Source: Gemmatimonadaceae bacterium (GTDB lineage Bacteria; Gemmatimonadota; Gemmatimonadetes; Gemmatimonadales; Gemmatimonadaceae). Taken from it: 64,000 nucleotides of DNA. The notes below the pieces were generated by a model. That model searched no databases. It was not told the origin of the DNA and saw nothing but the letters and a program-made list of their open reading frames with translations. The stretch covers positions 62,001 to 126,000 of the forward strand of contig DASYSS010000050.1 in the NCBI GenBank assembly GCA_036003045.1. The letters are read 5' to 3'. Both the position numbers and the translations under genes were made by a program. Below are positions 41,461 through 50,734 of this stretch, one piece after another (the stretch's first letter is position 1; each line of letters opens with the position of its first letter).

Positions 41461-42584
41461 GCCGGCACCTGCGCTTCGTGCGGGTCGCTCGAGCGATTCG
41501 GCGAGAACGCATCCGCGGCGATCGCCGGCCGGCGGCCGGCGACGAGGTCCGCGAGAACGGCGGCCGTCGCCAGCGATGTGGTGATGCCGAGGCCCTCGTG
41601 TCCGGCGGCGACCCACACGCCGGGGATCGGGTCCCACGAACCGATCAATGGAAGCTTGTCCGGAGTCGCTGGACGAAAACCCGTCCAACAGCGGATGATC
41701 GATAGACTCGCGAGACTCGGAACGAAATCCACCGCGCGAGCCAGCATTCTTCGGAGCACGGCGCGGTTGATCGACGCGTCCCAGCCGACAAGCTCGCGCG
41801 AGGATCCGATCAACATTTGTCCTGTCTTGCGCGGCTGGAGATTGAAGGCGACCGATTCGGTCGTCATGGAGTGCGCGCTGGTGAGATAGCCAAGCTCGAC
41901 GAGTTGATGCCGCGAGACCGACGACGTGCGGTCGGTGATGGCGAGGTGGCCTTTGCGCGGCACGATCGGCAGTCCCGGCGTGAGGTGCGCCGCGCGTGCG
42001 CCGGCCGCGTTGACGATCACGTCGGCGTTCAGCGTGTCGCCGTTCTCCGTTCGTACGAAGCCCGCGCCGAGCTCGGTCACCTGTACGCCTTCGCGAAGCA
42101 CGGCGCCGAGTCCTTTCGCTCGACGAAGCAGCTCGAGCGCCGCGCCGGGCGGATAGACGACGGAATCCGCCGGAACGCGGAGCGCGCCCGCGAGTCCGCG
42201 CCGCAACGTCGGTTCGGCACGCGAGAGGTCGCGCGCGTCGAGAACTTCCGTGGCGATGCCCGCTCCAGCATACGCATCCCGCTTCGCGGCGAGCGCCGCG
42301 AGTTGCGTCTCGTCTTCGGCGACCCACAGCGTGCCGCACCGCTCGACTTCGGACCGGCGGTCCGAGTCGAGGCCGAGCTCGCGCCACAGCCGATCGGAGT
42401 AGGCGGTGAGCGCGAGTTGCTCGGGGGAGTCGTCCATCACGACGATGTGCCCCATGCCCGCGGCCGTCGTGCCGGATGCGGCGAACTCTTCCTCGAGCAC
42501 GGTCACGCGCCATCCGTCGCGCGCGAGCGCGTCGGCGCACGCGGCACCGACGATTCCCGCGCCGACGACGATCGCGTCGGACAA
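41457..42584 (-). CDS. FAD-dependent D-amino-acid dehydrogenase, catalytic subunit (HcnC/LhpB-like)
   Basis: A DAO-family flavoprotein of about 375 residues with GAGIVG (8-13), the ADP-binding end LEEEF, and GFRPATPDKLPLIG followed by GVWVAAGHEGLGITTSLATA, the usual FAD-contacting C-terminal motif. It likely oxidises cis-4-hydroxy-D-proline to 1-pyrroline-4-hydroxy-2-carboxylate. TTG at 42584 was chosen as start with a G-rich tract before it; a GTG at 42602, six codons earlier, is equally possible. It lies just after the epimerase that makes its substrate. Confidence 0.88.
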   Translation of the reverse strand: MSDAIVVGAGIVGAACADALARDGWRVTVLEEEFAASGTTAAGMGHIVVMDDSPEQLALTAYSDRLWRELGLDSDRRSEVERCGTLWVAEDETQLAALAAKRDAYAGAGIATEVLDARDLSRAEPTLRRGLAGALRVPADSVVYPPGAALELLRRAKGLGAVLREGVQVTELGAGFVRTENGDTLNADVIVNAAGARAAHLTPGLPIVPRKGHLAITDRTSSVSRHQLVELGYLTSAHSMTTESVAFNLQPRKTGQMLIGSSRELVGWDASINRAVLRRMLARAVDFVPSLASLSIIRCWTGFRPATPDKLPLIGSWDPIPGVWVAAGHEGLGITTSLATAAVLADLVAGRRPAIAADAFSPNRSSDPHEAQVPA

Positions 42585-42604
42585 CCCCGCCCCGCCCCCC
42601 ACGG

Positions 42605-43558
42605 TCAGCCGCCTATGCCGAATTGGAACGGATCGGCCGGGTCGAATCGAAGGGTCGAATCGCCGGTGATGAACGCGCGACCGCGAATGTGCGGAATCAG
42701 TTCGCCGTCTTTGCCCGGCGTGAGCCAACCGGTGAAGCGACCGCCCGTGATGCTCTCCTGCCGCCACTGTTGCTCGAAGGCGAGCGATCCGCGCTGGTGC
42801 CGCGCCGCCATCACGGCCGAGGTTCCGGTGCCGCAAGGCGAACGATCGTATTCGCCGCCGGAACAGAGCACGAAGTTGCGCGCATCGGACTCTGAATCGT
42901 GCGGGGGGCCGGACAGCTCGATGTGGTCGATGGGAACACCGCCGGCCGGCCGCTGCGCGTCGATCGCGCCCTGCATCGCGCGCGTCAGGCGCAGCAGCTC
43001 GTCTACGTTGGACGTGTCGAGCTTTGCGGGCACGTGCGTGATGAAGAACCAGTTTCCGCCATAGGCGACGTCGCCGACCACACGGCCGCATCCGGGAACG
43101 TCGATCGCGACGTCGAGGGCGTGGGCTTTCGAGGCCACGTTCTCGATCGTCACGGACCCGTCGTCGTTCAGGTCCGCGGACACCGCGCCCACGGGCGTGT
43201 CGAATCGCGCGACGCCCGGCGACAGCCGTCCGAGATGCTGAAGCGTGCGCACCACGCCGATCAGCCCGTGGCCGCACATACCGAGGTAGGTCTCGTTATT
43301 GAAGAAGACGATGCCGGCTTGTGCGCCCGGTGTGACCGGCGGTGTGAGCAACGCGCCGACGATCGCCGCGTGGCCGCGCGGCTCGCAGACGACGCCGCGC
43401 CGCAAGTGGTCGGCGTTGCGACGCAAATCGGCGCGTCGCTCGGCCATCGTCGCGCCGGTCGGCTGCGGCCACCCGTCGACGATCACACGCGTCGGCTCGC
43501 CTTCGGTGTGGGAGTCCACGACGCGCAGCACGAGGGCGTCGCCCGATCGATCAGGCAT
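42605..43558 (-). CDS. lhpA: 4-hydroxyproline 2-epimerase (proline racemase family)
   Basis: Interconverts trans-4-hydroxy-L-proline and cis-4-hydroxy-D-proline. The 317-residue protein has the two catalytic cysteines of the family: C95 in MCGHG and C242 in DRSPCGTGTSA. The family also includes trans-3-hydroxyproline dehydratase (where the first Cys is Thr), which is excluded here. Proline racemase itself is not strictly excluded by motif, but the neighbouring genes favour hydroxyproline. It overlaps the aldehyde dehydrogenase stop by 8 bases. Confidence 0.92.
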   Translation of the reverse strand: MPDRSGDALVLRVVDSHTEGEPTRVIVDGWPQPTGATMAERRADLRRNADHLRRGVVCEPRGHAAIVGALLTPPVTPGAQAGIVFFNNETYLGMCGHGLIGVVRTLQHLGRLSPGVARFDTPVGAVSADLNDDGSVTIENVASKAHALDVAIDVPGCGRVVGDVAYGGNWFFITHVPAKLDTSNVDELLRLTRAMQGAIDAQRPAGGVPIDHIELSGPPHDSESDARNFVLCSGGEYDRSPCGTGTSAVMAARHQRGSLAFEQQWRQESITGGRFTGWLTPGKDGELIPHIRGRAFITGDSTLRFDPADPFQFGIGG

Positions 43559-44999
43559 TGAGCTGAACAGTCTTGATCTCGGTGTAGAACTCGCGCGCGG
43601 CCGGACCTTGCTCGCGGCTTCCCGAACTGGATCCTTTCACGCCGCCGAACGGCGCGTGCGGATCGACGCCAGTCGTGTCCCCGTTCACGCGGACCATGCC
43701 GACCGCGATCTGGTCGACGTAGCGGAGCGCGCTGCGCAGGTCGCGCGTGAAGAGCGACGCGCTGAGTCCATAGACCGTGTCGTTGGCGAGCGCGATCGCG
43801 TGATCGAGGTCGTCGGCCGAAAAGCTCGCGAGAACGGGACCGAAGATCTCCCGCTTCGCGAGATCGGAGTCGGCCGGCGCGTTTCGGACTACGGTCGGCG
43901 CGACGAAATAGCCGCCGGCGAAGTCGCTGGTCGAGGGAACATCGCCGACGTATACGCGCTCGGCGTTCGTTCCATCGAGCACGCGGCGGATCGAGTCACG
44001 CGCCGCGGCGCTGATCACCGGGCCGATCGCCGACGCCGGGTCGGTGACCGGGCCAAGGGGGAGCGCGGCAATGCGGCTTCGCAACCGATCGAGGAAATCG
44101 CCTTCCACTTCGCGCGCGACGACGACGCGGCTCGTCGCCGTACATTTCTGCCCGGCGTAGCGCATCGCGCCGGCGGCGGTGAGCGACGCGGCGAGGTCGA
44201 GATCGGCGTCATGCATGACGATCGCGACGTTCTTCCCGCCCATCTCGGTCTGATAGCGAATGTTCCGACGGGCCGCGGCGACGGCGACCGTGGCGCCGAT
44301 CTTTCCCGAGCCGGTGAAGCTCACCGCCTGCACGTCGTCCGCGTCGACGAGCCGAGAGCCGACGACGTCCCCCGCGCCGAGCAAGACGTTGAACACTCCC
44401 TTGGGAATGCCGGCGGCGGCGGCGCATTCGGCCAGGAACACGGCCGACTGCGACGACGATTCCGCCGGCTTGAGCACGACCGTGTTGCCGAAGGCGAGCG
44501 CCGGCGCCGCTTTCCAGAGCGGGATCGCCACCGGAAAATTCCACGGCGTGATGAGCGCGACGACACCCAGCGGACGTCGAAGCGTGAACTGCAGCGAGCC
44601 CGCGGTTTGCGCGGGGATCACGTCACCGATCGTGCGCACGGCTTCGCCCGCGTAATAGCGGAGAATCGTCACGCACCGCCCGACTTCACCGCGGGACTCG
44701 CCGATCGGCTTCCCTACCTCGCGCGTGACCAGCTGCGCGAGCGCGTCGGAGCGCGAGCCGATGGCGTCGGCCCATTTGTAGAGCAGCTCCGCGCGCGCGG
44801 GACCAGTGAGCCCGCGCCACGCGGCCAACGACGACGACGCCGATCGCACGGCAAGGTCGACGTCGTCGTTGGTGCCCGCGGGAACTTGCGCGACGACATC
44901 CTCGGCGTTCGAGGGATTGACGTCGGCGATCCAGCGGTCCGAGTCGCTCGCGCGCCACTCCCCGCCGATGAAGTGGCGGAGCCTGGCCGGCGCGGTCAC
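43551..44999 (-). CDS. aldehyde dehydrogenase, likely alpha-ketoglutarate semialdehyde dehydrogenase
   Basis: A 482-residue NAD(P)-dependent ALDH. The catalytic cysteine is C286 in GQKCTATS, with the oxyanion asparagine in TPWNFPVAIP, glycine-rich SFTGSGKIG, and EMGGKN preceding. The C-terminal PFGGVKGSSSG..REQG motif matches KGSADH-like enzymes, which oxidise 2,5-dioxopentanoate to alpha-ketoglutarate, the final step of the pathway. GTG at 44999 overlaps the regulator stop (GTGA). Confidence 0.88.
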   Translation of the reverse strand: MTAPARLRHFIGGEWRASDSDRWIADVNPSNAEDVVAQVPAGTNDDVDLAVRSASSSLAAWRGLTGPARAELLYKWADAIGSRSDALAQLVTREVGKPIGESRGEVGRCVTILRYYAGEAVRTIGDVIPAQTAGSLQFTLRRPLGVVALITPWNFPVAIPLWKAAPALAFGNTVVLKPAESSSQSAVFLAECAAAAGIPKGVFNVLLGAGDVVGSRLVDADDVQAVSFTGSGKIGATVAVAAARRNIRYQTEMGGKNVAIVMHDADLDLAASLTAAGAMRYAGQKCTATSRVVVAREVEGDFLDRLRSRIAALPLGPVTDPASAIGPVISAAARDSIRRVLDGTNAERVYVGDVPSTSDFAGGYFVAPTVVRNAPADSDLAKREIFGPVLASFSADDLDHAIALANDTVYGLSASLFTRDLRSALRYVDQIAVGMVRVNGDTTGVDPHAPFGGVKGSSSGSREQGPAAREFYTEIKTVQLNA

Positions 45000-45772
45000 C
45001 GGTCGGCGTTGGCGACGACGACCGGTACCGACGCGGGCGTAGCCGACCCGTTGCGCTGCGCATGGAGCAACTCGAGCAACGATTGGCCGGCGCCGAGGAT
45101 GTGCGAGCGCATGAGCTGCGTCGCCACTTTCACGTCGCCTTTGCGCACCGCCGTCGCGATGGCGCGATGCTCCTGGCTCGCCGTCTGGCCGCCGCCCGCG
45201 AGCAGCACCTGCATACGGAAGTACCGGTCGCTGTGCTGATGCAGCTTCTGCAACACGTTCATTGTGAAGTTGCGCTTCGCCGGAGCGTAGAGCGCCGCGT
45301 GAAAGTGCCAGTTGAGCGGGCCCCAACGCGAGGCTTCACCGGCGGCCAGGGCATCCTCGAACGCGTCGAGAACCTCGACGGCGCGATCGAACTGCTCGTC
45401 GGTCATGAGTGGAATGGCTCGGCGAAGCAAATCGCCTTCGATATCGGCACGCAGCTCGAACAGTTCATCGATCTCGTCGAGCGAGAGCGTGGAGACGACT
45501 GCGCCGCGGTGGGGGCTGAAGCTGACCAGCCCTTCGGCCTCGAGCTGGCGCAGGGCTTCGCGCACGGGGATGCGGCTTACTCCGAGCTCGTCAGCGAGGG
45601 CATCCTGGCGAAGGGGCTCACCATCGGGGAAGTCGCCGCGGAGAATGCGCTCCCGGAGCGCCTCGACGGTCATGCTGGCGACCGTCTGCCGCCGAATGGG
45701 GGTTGTCACGCGCGCGGCAGATGGCGCATACCGGTGCGCGGGATTAACGTCAGGAACAGTCCGAAGGGTCAT
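44996..45772 (-). CDS. GntR-family (FCD type) regulator of the hydroxyproline operon
   Basis: A 258-residue regulator with an N-terminal winged helix (LRERILRGDFPDGEPLRQDALADEL, then GVSRIPVREALRQLEAEGLV) and a C-terminal FCD effector domain with the metal-ligand histidines in NWHFHAALY and HRAIATAV. It is first in the operon and probably senses a pathway metabolite. ATG at 45772 is preceded by TGGAG at 5 bases; a GTG at 45709 would shorten it by 21 residues. A GGATACAGTATCC palindrome lies 32 bases upstream. Confidence 0.9.
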   Translation of the reverse strand: MTLRTVPDVNPAHRYAPSAARVTTPIRRQTVASMTVEALRERILRGDFPDGEPLRQDALADELGVSRIPVREALRQLEAEGLVSFSPHRGAVVSTLSLDEIDELFELRADIEGDLLRRAIPLMTDEQFDRAVEVLDAFEDALAAGEASRWGPLNWHFHAALYAPAKRNFTMNVLQKLHQHSDRYFRMQVLLAGGGQTASQEHRAIATAVRKGDVKVATQLMRSHILGAGQSLLELLHAQRNGSATPASVPVVVANADR

Positions 45773-45803
45773 GCCAACTCCACAGCTAGGATGGTGGGGG
45801 AAC

Positions 45804-45816
45804 GGATACAGTATCC
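45804..45816. promoter_or_regulatory. GntR operator candidate
   Basis: GGATAC-A-GTATCC is a perfect 6-bp inverted repeat with a one-base centre, in the divergent promoter region between the GntR gene and the TauE-like permease gene. Half-sites of the type GTATNC/GNATAC are frequent for FCD-type GntR proteins, so autoregulation is plausible. Confidence 0.55.
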
Positions 45817-45932
45817 CGGCGTACAGACCATCGCAAGCTATCAGTTCCGCAGCATCGTCTAGGCTGACCGTCTTGTCCCGCTCGATGCGCCCCATTAGCG
45901 CCGCGCAGCGCTCACTCTGATCCGGGCCGACC

Positions 45933-46904
45933 ATGGACTTCGTCACACGTGTTCGTAACGCCGACCCGATCGCTCTGCTGATCGCCGTGATGGGCGTCTT
46001 CACGCTCGTGTATCTGGTGATGTTCATTCGCGCGATGGTGCGCGATGCGCGCAGCGGCGGGTCAGTCCGGTCGCCGCTCCTCGTGTGGCCGGTCAGCTTC
46101 GTGGCAAACTTCTTTGACACGCTCGGCGTCGGGTCGTATGCCACCACCACGGCGATGGTGCGCTTCTTCAAGTTGATTCCCGACGAGAAGATTCCGGGCT
46201 CGCTGAACGTCGGCTACGTGCTCCCGACCGTTACGGAAGCATTCCTCTTCATCTATGGATTCCGCGGCCTGATCACGGTCGAACCCGTGCAGGTCGATCC
46301 GCGAACGCTCATCTCGCTGATCGCAGCCGCAATTCTCGGCGCATGGCTCGGCGCGGGAGTCGTGTCCTCGTGGCCGCGGCGCAAGATCCAAGTCGGCATG
46401 GGCCTCTGCCTCCTCGCCGCGGCGATCATCATGGTCGTGCGGATGACGGTGTTTCATTCGCTGACGGTTGGCACGACGAGCCTCGAGGGTGCCCGGTGGA
46501 TAATCGGCATGGGCGGCCTGTTCATTCTGGGCGCGCTGATGACCCTCGGCATCGGCCTCTACGCGCCGTGTTTGATTCTCATCTCCGCCCTCGGCATGAC
46601 GGAGAAGTCGGCGTTTCCGATCATGATGGGCGCATGCGCGTTCCTGATGCCCGTCGCCGTAGTGCGATTCATTCGCGCGCGTGCCTACCATACGCCGGCG
46701 ATGATCGGCATGGCGATCGCCGGTATTCCGGCGGTGGTGCTCGCCGTGAAAGGGGTCGGGAATCTTCCGATGAACTACGTCAAGGTGCTGGTCATCTGCG
46801 TCGTGACGTATACGGCGATCAGCATGCTGCGCGCGGCGCAACGCGAGCGCGATCTCGCAAGCGCGGCGACCGCGGCCGAGGCCGGAGCACAGCCGACAGC
46901 CTGA
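45933..46904 (+). CDS. TauE/SafE-family membrane permease
   Basis: A 323-residue protein with about eight transmembrane helices and the duplicated TauE/SafE layout (WPVSFVANFFDTLGVGSYATTT; second copy GALMTLGIGLYAPCLILIS). Members export sulfite, sulfoacetate or other organic anions. It diverges from the hydroxyproline operon and shares its regulatory gap of about 160 bases, so an imported or exported metabolite of that pathway is conceivable but unproven. No sulfur-metabolism genes are adjacent. Confidence 0.85.
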   Translation: MDFVTRVRNADPIALLIAVMGVFTLVYLVMFIRAMVRDARSGGSVRSPLLVWPVSFVANFFDTLGVGSYATTTAMVRFFKLIPDEKIPGSLNVGYVLPTVTEAFLFIYGFRGLITVEPVQVDPRTLISLIAAAILGAWLGAGVVSSWPRRKIQVGMGLCLLAAAIIMVVRMTVFHSLTVGTTSLEGARWIIGMGGLFILGALMTLGIGLYAPCLILISALGMTEKSAFPIMMGACAFLMPVAVVRFIRARAYHTPAMIGMAIAGIPAVVLAVKGVGNLPMNYVKVLVICVVTYTAISMLRAAQRERDLASAATAAEAGAQPTA

Positions 46905-46926
46905 GGACAGCTCGCGCGGGTCGCGC

Positions 46927-48723
46927 TCAGCGCGCCCCGGGGGAGCAGAAATTCTTCAACTCTTCCGCGACGTACGGCCGTAGTTTCGCGACGTACTCGA
47001 GGTACTGCTTCGCGGCATCGGGCGCCGCGGAGCCGCCGCTCACGAGATTGATCTCGGCCTCCGTGAGCGACGAGTCGGCGAGCTTGGTCAGGTCGCAGCT
47101 CTTCGCCGGCGCGGCCTCGTTGGCCGCCGATTGGCTGATCTGCAGCGCAGAGGCGCCGAGGAGAAACTTGCCTTCCGGCGTCGGCCGAATGCGAACGGCG
47201 AACGTCAGGAATTTCATGGCGCGCTGAAAATCATCGCGCTTCTGCGTCGTGCCGGCAGCCTTGAAGAGCGCGTTGCCGCGCGCCAGCGCGAACTGCGCCA
47301 CGGTCGTGGAGTCTTCACCGTACTTGAGCGCCTGGTCAGTCGCCGCGAAAGCGCTGTCGGTTTCGCCGGCGTCGACCTCGAGTTGCGCGAGCTGCAAGAA
47401 GCCGTGCGGAAGCTTGGGGTTCACGGCGAGCGCGCGTCTCGTCTCGGAGAGCGCGGCCGACGAGTTGCCCGACGTCTTGAACGTCTGCGCGGCGAAGACG
47501 TGCACTTCCGCGTTGTCGGGGAACGCCGCCAAGCCGCGCTGAAGAGCCGAGTCGGCCTCGGATTTCAAGAGTTGCAGGTACAGCACATATAGTGGCGCCG
47601 ATTCGGGGAACTTGGCGACCGCGTTCGCCGCGACGCCGAGCGCACGCTCGGATTTCCCGTCGGCCCGCAACGCGGTGGCCAGGCGCATGTAGAAGTCGGG
47701 ATCACTTTGCGCCGCCTGGTCTCGCGCCAGCATTCGTTCGCCGGCCACAATCGCGCCCTTCCAATCGTTCTCCGCGAGGTGCACCAGCCAGCGCACCTTG
47801 AGCAGCGGCAGGTTGTCCGGGTGGGCGTCGGTGCCGCGGTCGATGATCGGCGCCGCGAGATTGGGAAAGCCTTCGCGGGCCAGCGCGTTCACGACCTTCT
47901 CGATCATCGTGTCGTTGGTCGAGTCGGTCGCGAGCAGCTTCGTCCAAACGGGCGCGGCGTCCTTCGATTGCCCCTTCGAGTCGAGCGCCTGCGCGAGATC
48001 CTCGAGTGCCACCGCGTTGGCGGGCGCGACGGCGAGCGTCGCGCGCGACACGGTGATCACGCTGTCGGCGCTGACCTCGAGATGTGACAGCGCGTTGAGG
48101 AGACACACGCGCGCCGGAACGGCGCGCGAATAGGCGACGATCGCGGCGGTCGCGGCCGTTGCCGCATCGCGCGCGTTTCCCGCGCGATCGGCGTTCTCGC
48201 ATTGGCGAAGCGGCGACAGTTGCCGTCGGGCGGCGATCGCCTCGGCGGCTACGGCCTCGGCCGCCTGCGGCACCGTGGTCGCGGTGGCGACAATGGGCTG
48301 CGAGAGGCGCAGGTCGCGAACGAGCGACAGCGCCGCGTCGATGCGAATGGATCCGTCGGCTTGATGCGTCAGCGTTCCGGTAATGCGCTCATCGGCGCGA
48401 AACTTTCGCGCCATTTCCTTGAGCTCTCCCTCGCTCAGCGCCGGATTCTCATCGAAGCCCGAGCGTCGGAACCAATCGTCCATGTCGCCGCCGGAGACGA
48501 CGCGGAGCTCGTTTTTCGCGAACGCGCCGGCCACTCGGGACCGAACGATGTCCGCGCCGCGGCTAGCCCCCCCTCGGTCTGGACCGAGAAAGGCGGGAAC
48601 GATCATCACCTGCGTCGTGAACCTGGGCTGGTCCGACGCGTCCTTGGGACCCTGCGCGAGACCCACGGCCGCGCGGGCAAACGACAGAACGAAAACGGCA
48701 CCAAGCGCAACGCGACGGGGCAT
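46927..48723 (-). CDS. exported TPR-repeat protein
   Basis: A 598-residue protein with a signal peptide (MPRRVALGAVFVLSFARAAVGLAQ). Residues about 35-160 resemble a periplasmic TolB-N-like or OmpA-associated domain (IVPAFLGPDRGGASRG, then RADERITGTLTHQADGSI). The rest (about 165-540) consists of tetratricopeptide repeats (ALEDLAQALDSKG, ALSETRRALAVNPKLPHGFLQLAQLEVDAG). It likely scaffolds envelope proteins. It converges with the TauE-like gene and is followed by only 22 bases of gap. Confidence 0.82.
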   Translation of the reverse strand: MPRRVALGAVFVLSFARAAVGLAQGPKDASDQPRFTTQVMIVPAFLGPDRGGASRGADIVRSRVAGAFAKNELRVVSGGDMDDWFRRSGFDENPALSEGELKEMARKFRADERITGTLTHQADGSIRIDAALSLVRDLRLSQPIVATATTVPQAAEAVAAEAIAARRQLSPLRQCENADRAGNARDAATAATAAIVAYSRAVPARVCLLNALSHLEVSADSVITVSRATLAVAPANAVALEDLAQALDSKGQSKDAAPVWTKLLATDSTNDTMIEKVVNALAREGFPNLAAPIIDRGTDAHPDNLPLLKVRWLVHLAENDWKGAIVAGERMLARDQAAQSDPDFYMRLATALRADGKSERALGVAANAVAKFPESAPLYVLYLQLLKSEADSALQRGLAAFPDNAEVHVFAAQTFKTSGNSSAALSETRRALAVNPKLPHGFLQLAQLEVDAGETDSAFAATDQALKYGEDSTTVAQFALARGNALFKAAGTTQKRDDFQRAMKFLTFAVRIRPTPEGKFLLGASALQISQSAANEAAPAKSCDLTKLADSSLTEAEINLVSGGSAAPDAAKQYLEYVAKLRPYVAEELKNFCSPGAR

Positions 48724-48908
48724 TCGGTGGGTGGCGTGAACCGAAGAGTCGTTTCGAGTCAGGTCGTGGCGGAACGCGGTGGCGAACCCGCGGCGTCGTC
48801 ACAGTGACCACCCAGCGCCGGTCCGCAAAGCCTTCTTAACTAAGGTAAACGCAGGAAGCGCTTGGACGTTGACCCCCAGACGGGATTTCGAGTTGTCCGG
48901 CGAGCGCA

Positions 48909-48944
48909 AAAAACGAACGCCCGCCAGGATGGGCGGGCATTCGC
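48909..48944 (-). terminator. intrinsic terminator of the cupredoxin gene
   Basis: Arms CGAACGCCCGCC (48915-48926) and GGCGGGCATTCG (48933-48944) pair with one G-T wobble around AGGATG-type loop. On the minus strand the stem is followed by six T residues. It lies 47 bases after the cupredoxin stop, a textbook intrinsic terminator. Confidence 0.88.
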
Positions 48945-48990
48945 AAAACCGCTTTGAGCGACGACCCGGCCGAACGCCGGGATGAAGCCG

Positions 48991-49413
48991 CTACTGGACC
49001 ACGACCTGCCCGGACATGTAGCTGCCGTGAATGAGGCAGTGATACTTGAACGTGCCGGTCCCGCTGAACGTGCGATTGAAGGTGCCCTGGTCCTGCTTCG
49101 GCGAAACCACGCCGCTTCCGTCATCGAACTGGATCTGGTGCGTGACGCACGGATAGCCGCCGCCGTAGCCGCCAGTCGTGTCAGTGCACGATGACCACTG
49201 CCAGGTTACCGTCTGGCCGGCTTTGACCGTGATGTTCGCCGGGTTGAAGCTCGAGTCGACGAGCGTGACGGTGTTCGGATTGTTGTTGTTGTTGCCGCCG
49301 CCGGGCGGCGTATTGTTGCCCGGACCGGTCGTCGTGGTATCGCTGCTGCCGCCGCCGCACGCTGCCACGAGCACGATGCCGATGGCCGCGAGCGAGAGTC
49401 GCCACATTCGCAT
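48991..49413 (-). CDS. cupredoxin (plastocyanin-like) lipoprotein
   Basis: A 140-residue lipoprotein: lipobox LVAAC puts lipidated C19 at the end of the signal. A low-complexity linker rich in Gly, Asn and Thr (residues 20-46) leads to a cupredoxin domain. Type 1 copper ligands are visible: H in CVTHQIQF, C and H in YHCLIHG, and M in SYMSG. ATG at 49413 has GGAGGAG 7 bases upstream. Likely a periplasmic electron carrier or copper store. A strong terminator follows. Confidence 0.87.
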   Translation of the reverse strand: MRMWRLSLAAIGIVLVAACGGGSSDTTTTGPGNNTPPGGGNNNNNPNTVTLVDSSFNPANITVKAGQTVTWQWSSCTDTTGGYGGGYPCVTHQIQFDDGSGVVSPKQDQGTFNRTFSGTGTFKYHCLIHGSYMSGQVVVQ

Positions 49414-49484
49414 GCTGTTTCTCCTCCGATGGCTGGCCATCTCGCGGCCGGAGAGTCCTGGGCGCGAACGGCGGGCCGAAAAGT

Positions 49485-49513
49485 CGACGCGGCGCCTGGT
49501 CGTCAGGCGCCGC
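49485..49513 (-). terminator. intrinsic terminator of the 49550-50734 gene
   Basis: GCGGCGCCTG (49489-49498) and CAGGCGCCGC (49504-49513) form a perfect 10-bp stem with a 5-base loop. On the minus strand GTCGACTTTTC follows. It is 37 bases after the stop of the lipoprotein gene and precedes the cupredoxin promoter. Confidence 0.75.
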
Positions 49514-49549
49514 GCGAGGAATCCAGCGAGCCGAAAGAAGGTTCCCGGC

Positions 49550-50734
49550 CTAGGGCATCGGAATCGTCGGCTTGGGCACGCGCCTCGACCACGCCGCGAC
49601 GGACTTTACGTCGCTGGCAGGTGCCTTGGCCATCAGATTCTTGATTTCGGCGAGACGAACCGACGTGTGGTAAATCGTCCACGACGTGCCGGCGAGCGCC
49701 GACGGCCAGATGTCGAGGAGGTCCGTCTCCGGATCGTAGCGCAACGTGCCACGGTACCACGTCGAGATCGCGCGCTTCTTCGCGAGACTCATCCCCCGCC
49801 AGAAGACTGGCAACGCGAGCGTGTGCCAGGAGATTCCGTCGTCGCTCGTCGCGAGCCAGAGATCGCTCTGCGCGCAGCCGCTGCCCCGCGGAAACGCGGC
49901 GATCAGCGCGACGTAGCCGCCAAAGGGAAGCTCGGCGACGTCGATGTGCCATGGGACGTAGCTTGGAATGTCGAGAGTGGTCGTGATCGGCGCGCTCCAG
50001 TGCACCGACTCGAAGTCTTCGTCCGGCGCCGGCTGGGCCGTGCGCAGCTCGAGCGTCGTCGAGAACGCGTTGCAGCCGGCGACACCGGACTTGATGTACC
50101 ACACCTTCGCCGCGCGGTTCTGTTCGATGATGAGCGACGGCGAGACGGCGTCGTGGCTGTGGACCGAGAACGCGACCACCGGCGTCGTCCACTGACGCGC
50201 GTTGCCGGTCGACATCAGCATGATCTTGTTCGACGTGTCGACGACGACGCGGAACACCTGGATGAGGCGGCGGGTCGCCGGATCGAACGCGTGGTCGGGA
50301 TCGGAGTTGTAGCTGCCGATACCGGGATAGCCGACGATGGGGTTCCGGATCGCGGACGGTGTGACCCACGTCGTATCGTCGGCGGCGAGCAGGAAGCCGG
50401 GGTTCTCCCACGACGGATCAGAGTTCTTGTACGGCGTGTACATCAGCCAGCATCCGCCGCCGTTCCATCCGCTGCCCGGGCAGGCGATGTCCGGATGCAC
50501 CGCGTCGGCCGATTGCGAGAACGCATCCGGCGGCAACGTGACCCGGCCGAATCGCTGACTCACCAGCTCTTCGACGAGGTCTTTTACGGTACGTGGATCT
50601 AACTTCTCTGGTGTCGCGCCTGGTTCGGAGATTCCAACGTTCGGCGCGAGACGCGAGTGATTAGGAACTGTCGGACCGGAGTCCGAGCAGGCGACGAGTG
50701 CGGCGGCGCACGTCGTCAGGTACTTCAGTCGCAT
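49550..50734 (-). CDS. putative beta-propeller lipoprotein
   Basis: A 394-residue exported protein with a lipobox ALVACSDSG (C16). Its body looks like a five-bladed propeller of the glycoside-hydrolase 43/32 or sialidase type: WLMYTPYKNSDPSWENPGFLLA, HDAVSPSLIIEQNRAAKVWYIKSG, WHIDVAELPFGGYVALIAAF and DLWLATSDDGISWHTLALP. No catalytic acid can be placed with certainty. It may bind or cleave surface polysaccharide. It stands alone with its own terminator. Confidence 0.7.
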   Translation of the reverse strand: MRLKYLTTCAAALVACSDSGPTVPNHSRLAPNVGISEPGATPEKLDPRTVKDLVEELVSQRFGRVTLPPDAFSQSADAVHPDIACPGSGWNGGGCWLMYTPYKNSDPSWENPGFLLAADDTTWVTPSAIRNPIVGYPGIGSYNSDPDHAFDPATRRLIQVFRVVVDTSNKIMLMSTGNARQWTTPVVAFSVHSHDAVSPSLIIEQNRAAKVWYIKSGVAGCNAFSTTLELRTAQPAPDEDFESVHWSAPITTTLDIPSYVPWHIDVAELPFGGYVALIAAFPRGSGCAQSDLWLATSDDGISWHTLALPVFWRGMSLAKKRAISTWYRGTLRYDPETDLLDIWPSALAGTSWTIYHTSVRLAEIKNLMAKAPASDVKSVAAWSRRVPKPTIPMP

